Source: Maricurvus nonylphenolicus
GTDB taxonomy: Bacteria; Pseudomonadota; Gammaproteobacteria; Pseudomonadales; Cellvibrionaceae
DNA: 64,000 nt
Direction: 5' to 3'
Assembly: GCF_042854845.1 (NCBI RefSeq)
Contig: NZ_AP031498.1
Location: 2,728,001-2,792,000 of the forward strand
The notes under the pieces: model-generated
What the model was told of the DNA's origin: nothing
Databases searched by the model: none
The model's input: the letters and a program-made list of their open reading frames with translations, nothing else
Translations under genes and position numbers: made by a program
Shown: positions 63,095 to 64,000 of the stretch, in pieces
Position numbering within the stretch: position 1 is the stretch's first letter
Layout: each line of letters opens with the position of its first letter

Positions 63095-63538
63095 AGCTTT
63101 AGCGACTAATTAAAATCCTTAAATATGCTCTATTGCCACCATTCTACCGTAAAGCTTCTAAATAACCCCATCAAATAGCGCCTATTGACACAATTTATTA
63201 GGTCATATATAAGTGAGAGGCCTTTTATGGAGTATTGGCGACTATTACGTGGTCTTTTTGTCTTTTTATTAGCCAAGACATGTAAAACCACAAAAAACAG
63301 TGCGCTGTATTCATAGCCTGTCACAATCGTTAAACGGCTTGGTTATCAGCAATTGTCATTAAAATGCTGCAGCCTTACAACTGTGACCTATTAATATGGT
63401 CTATAGTTTGTGTGACACGCCAAACGGACAGCGCGCGAAATAAGTAGAACAATATAACAACAATAAAAACGATAATAACGCTCAGATCTAGTTGTACGAG
63501 AAGCGCTTGCACTACAGGTAATAAGGAAGGACCAAGTC
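63095..63538. other. 444-bp divergent region clpS / cspD-like
   Basis: No gene is seen. On the plus strand, TATAGT (63402-63407) may be the -10 of a promoter for the cold-shock gene, giving a long 5' UTR of about 130 bases, normal for cold-shock genes. TGTGAC occurs twice, at 63382 and 63411. An AAGGAAGGA ribosome-binding site precedes the cold-shock start. Confidence 0.5.
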
Positions 63539-63814
63539 ATGCCTACAGGTACAGTTAAGTGGTTTAACAATGCAAAGGGTTACGGGTTTATTCTGCCAGA
63601 TGAAGGCGGAGAAGATTTATTTGCCCACTACTCGTCCATCGTTATGGAAGGATACAAAACGCTAAAAGCCGGGCAAATGGTCACCTTTGAGATTATCAAA
63701 GGCGACAAAGGTCTTCATGCAACCAATATTGCATCTGCAAGTGCCAGCACTCCCGCAGCGAGTGCAGATAGTAGCGGCACAACAGATCAGGAAAATCTGG
63801 AAGCGACCACCTAA
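63539..63814 (+). CDS. cspD: Cold-shock-domain protein, CspD-like
   Basis: 91 residues. Single-stranded nucleic-acid-binding cold-shock domain with RNP1 (KGYGFI) and RNP2 (LFAHYS). The extra acidic, Ser/Ala-rich tail (about 70-91) and the position beside clpS match CspD of pseudomonads, which in E. coli inhibits replication in stationary phase. The name rests on position; domain assignment is certain. Confidence 0.9.
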   Translation: MPTGTVKWFNNAKGYGFILPDEGGEDLFAHYSSIVMEGYKTLKAGQMVTFEIIKGDKGLHATNIASASASTPAASADSSGTTDQENLEATT

Positions 63815-63891
63815 ACGGCACAAGCTTCCAATCGATAAATCTTTCGCCTGTCAGTTAAATCTGACCAAACTTCTAGCGCTTAAGATTTCTA

Positions 63892-63912
63892 GGCGCCATT
63901 ATCGATGGCGCC
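63892..63912. terminator. Palindrome between cspD-like gene and icd
   Basis: GGCGCCA, loop TTATCGA, TGGCGCC: a perfect 7-bp inverted repeat between convergent genes. Poor T-tracts on both sides make it a weak terminator at best. Confidence 0.45.
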
Positions 63913-63937
63913 CTCTCCCACGCGCTCTTCCATATAG

Positions 63938-64000
63938 CTACATGTGATTGATAATTTCCTCGCCAAACGCCGAACAACTCATCAGCGTTGCACCATCCAT
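63938..64000 (-). CDS. icd: Isocitrate dehydrogenase (NADP+), C-terminal end only
   Basis: Only the last 20 codons and the TAG stop are in the window, on the minus strand. They read MDGATLMSCSAFGEEIINHM, closely matching the C-terminus of E. coli Icd (…CSEFGDAIIENM). Position next to cspD-like is as in pseudomonads. Assignment from a short tail, but the match is distinctive. Confidence 0.8.
   Translation of the reverse strand: MDGATLMSCSAFGEEIINHM

Noticed and set aside
1..64000. tRNA, rRNA, CRISPR arrays, transposases or prophage genes
   Set aside because: None was recognised on either strand; the region looks like stable chromosomal backbone with catabolic insertions.

Overview
The window is a contiguous piece of a gammaproteobacterial chromosome with moderate GC. 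The gene order cysG-serS-crcB-rarA-lolA-ftsK, then trxB-aat-bpt-infA and clpA-clpS-cspD-icd, is the order familiar from Pseudomonas and related marine lineages. Several small families (DUF1285, DUF2788, DUF3106, DUF1513) and an ETF-QO gene beside etfBA also point to the Pseudomonadales/Cellvibrionales side of the class. No phage, insertion sequence, CRISPR array, tRNA or rRNA was recognised. This placement is inference from gene content and order.

Layout. 0-9.3 kb: the 3' part of malate synthase G, an intergenic region with four DnaA-box matches, trmH, a candidate structured RNA, a K+ channel, an uncharacterised membrane protein/VWA lipoprotein pair, a TetR regulator and two small conserved proteins. 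9.3-14.2 kb: ETF-ubiquinone oxidoreductase opposite etfBA, then GAPDH. 14.3-19.8 kb: a low-complexity lipoprotein, DUF2788, a five-gene overlapping operon around an ECF-type sigma factor, and a hybrid histidine kinase that has lost its phospho-accepting histidine. 19.8-25.7 kb: exonuclease III, Prc protease, a small anchored protein, an RbgA/YlqF-type GTPase and an AraC regulator. 26-29.6 kb: a TonB-dependent receptor and two small genes.

29.6-36.1 kb is a five-gene operon behind a Fur-box match: imelysin, di-heme DUF1111 protein, second imelysin, DUF1513, multicopper oxidase. It is read as an iron-repressed periplasmic iron-acquisition system. 36.2-45.3 kb is a catabolic region: class II aldolase, methyltransferase, then a LysR-centred regulon. 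That regulon holds a flavin reductase, alpha/beta hydrolase and CMD protein on one side, and a luciferase-like monooxygenase with a TRAP transporter on the other. The same ATCAG-N5-CTGAT palindrome lies in front of both arms, so uptake, two-component monooxygenation and ring or ester opening of one substrate is a reasonable model.

45.5-64 kb is mostly housekeeping: glutathione reductase, a chemotaxis receptor, siroheme synthase, SerS, fluoride channel, RarA, LolA, FtsK, TrxB. It ends with an almost complete N-degron module (Aat, Bpt, ClpS, ClpA) interleaved with IF-1, then a CspD-like protein and the last codons of isocitrate dehydrogenase.

The items most worth a second look are the DnaA-box cluster, the trmH-side structured RNA, the pseudo-histidine kinase, the membrane/VWA pair, the sigma-factor operon led by a KGDRID-repeat protein, the Fur-controlled imelysin/multicopper oxidase operon, and the LysR/TRAP/monooxygenase regulon with its shared operator.
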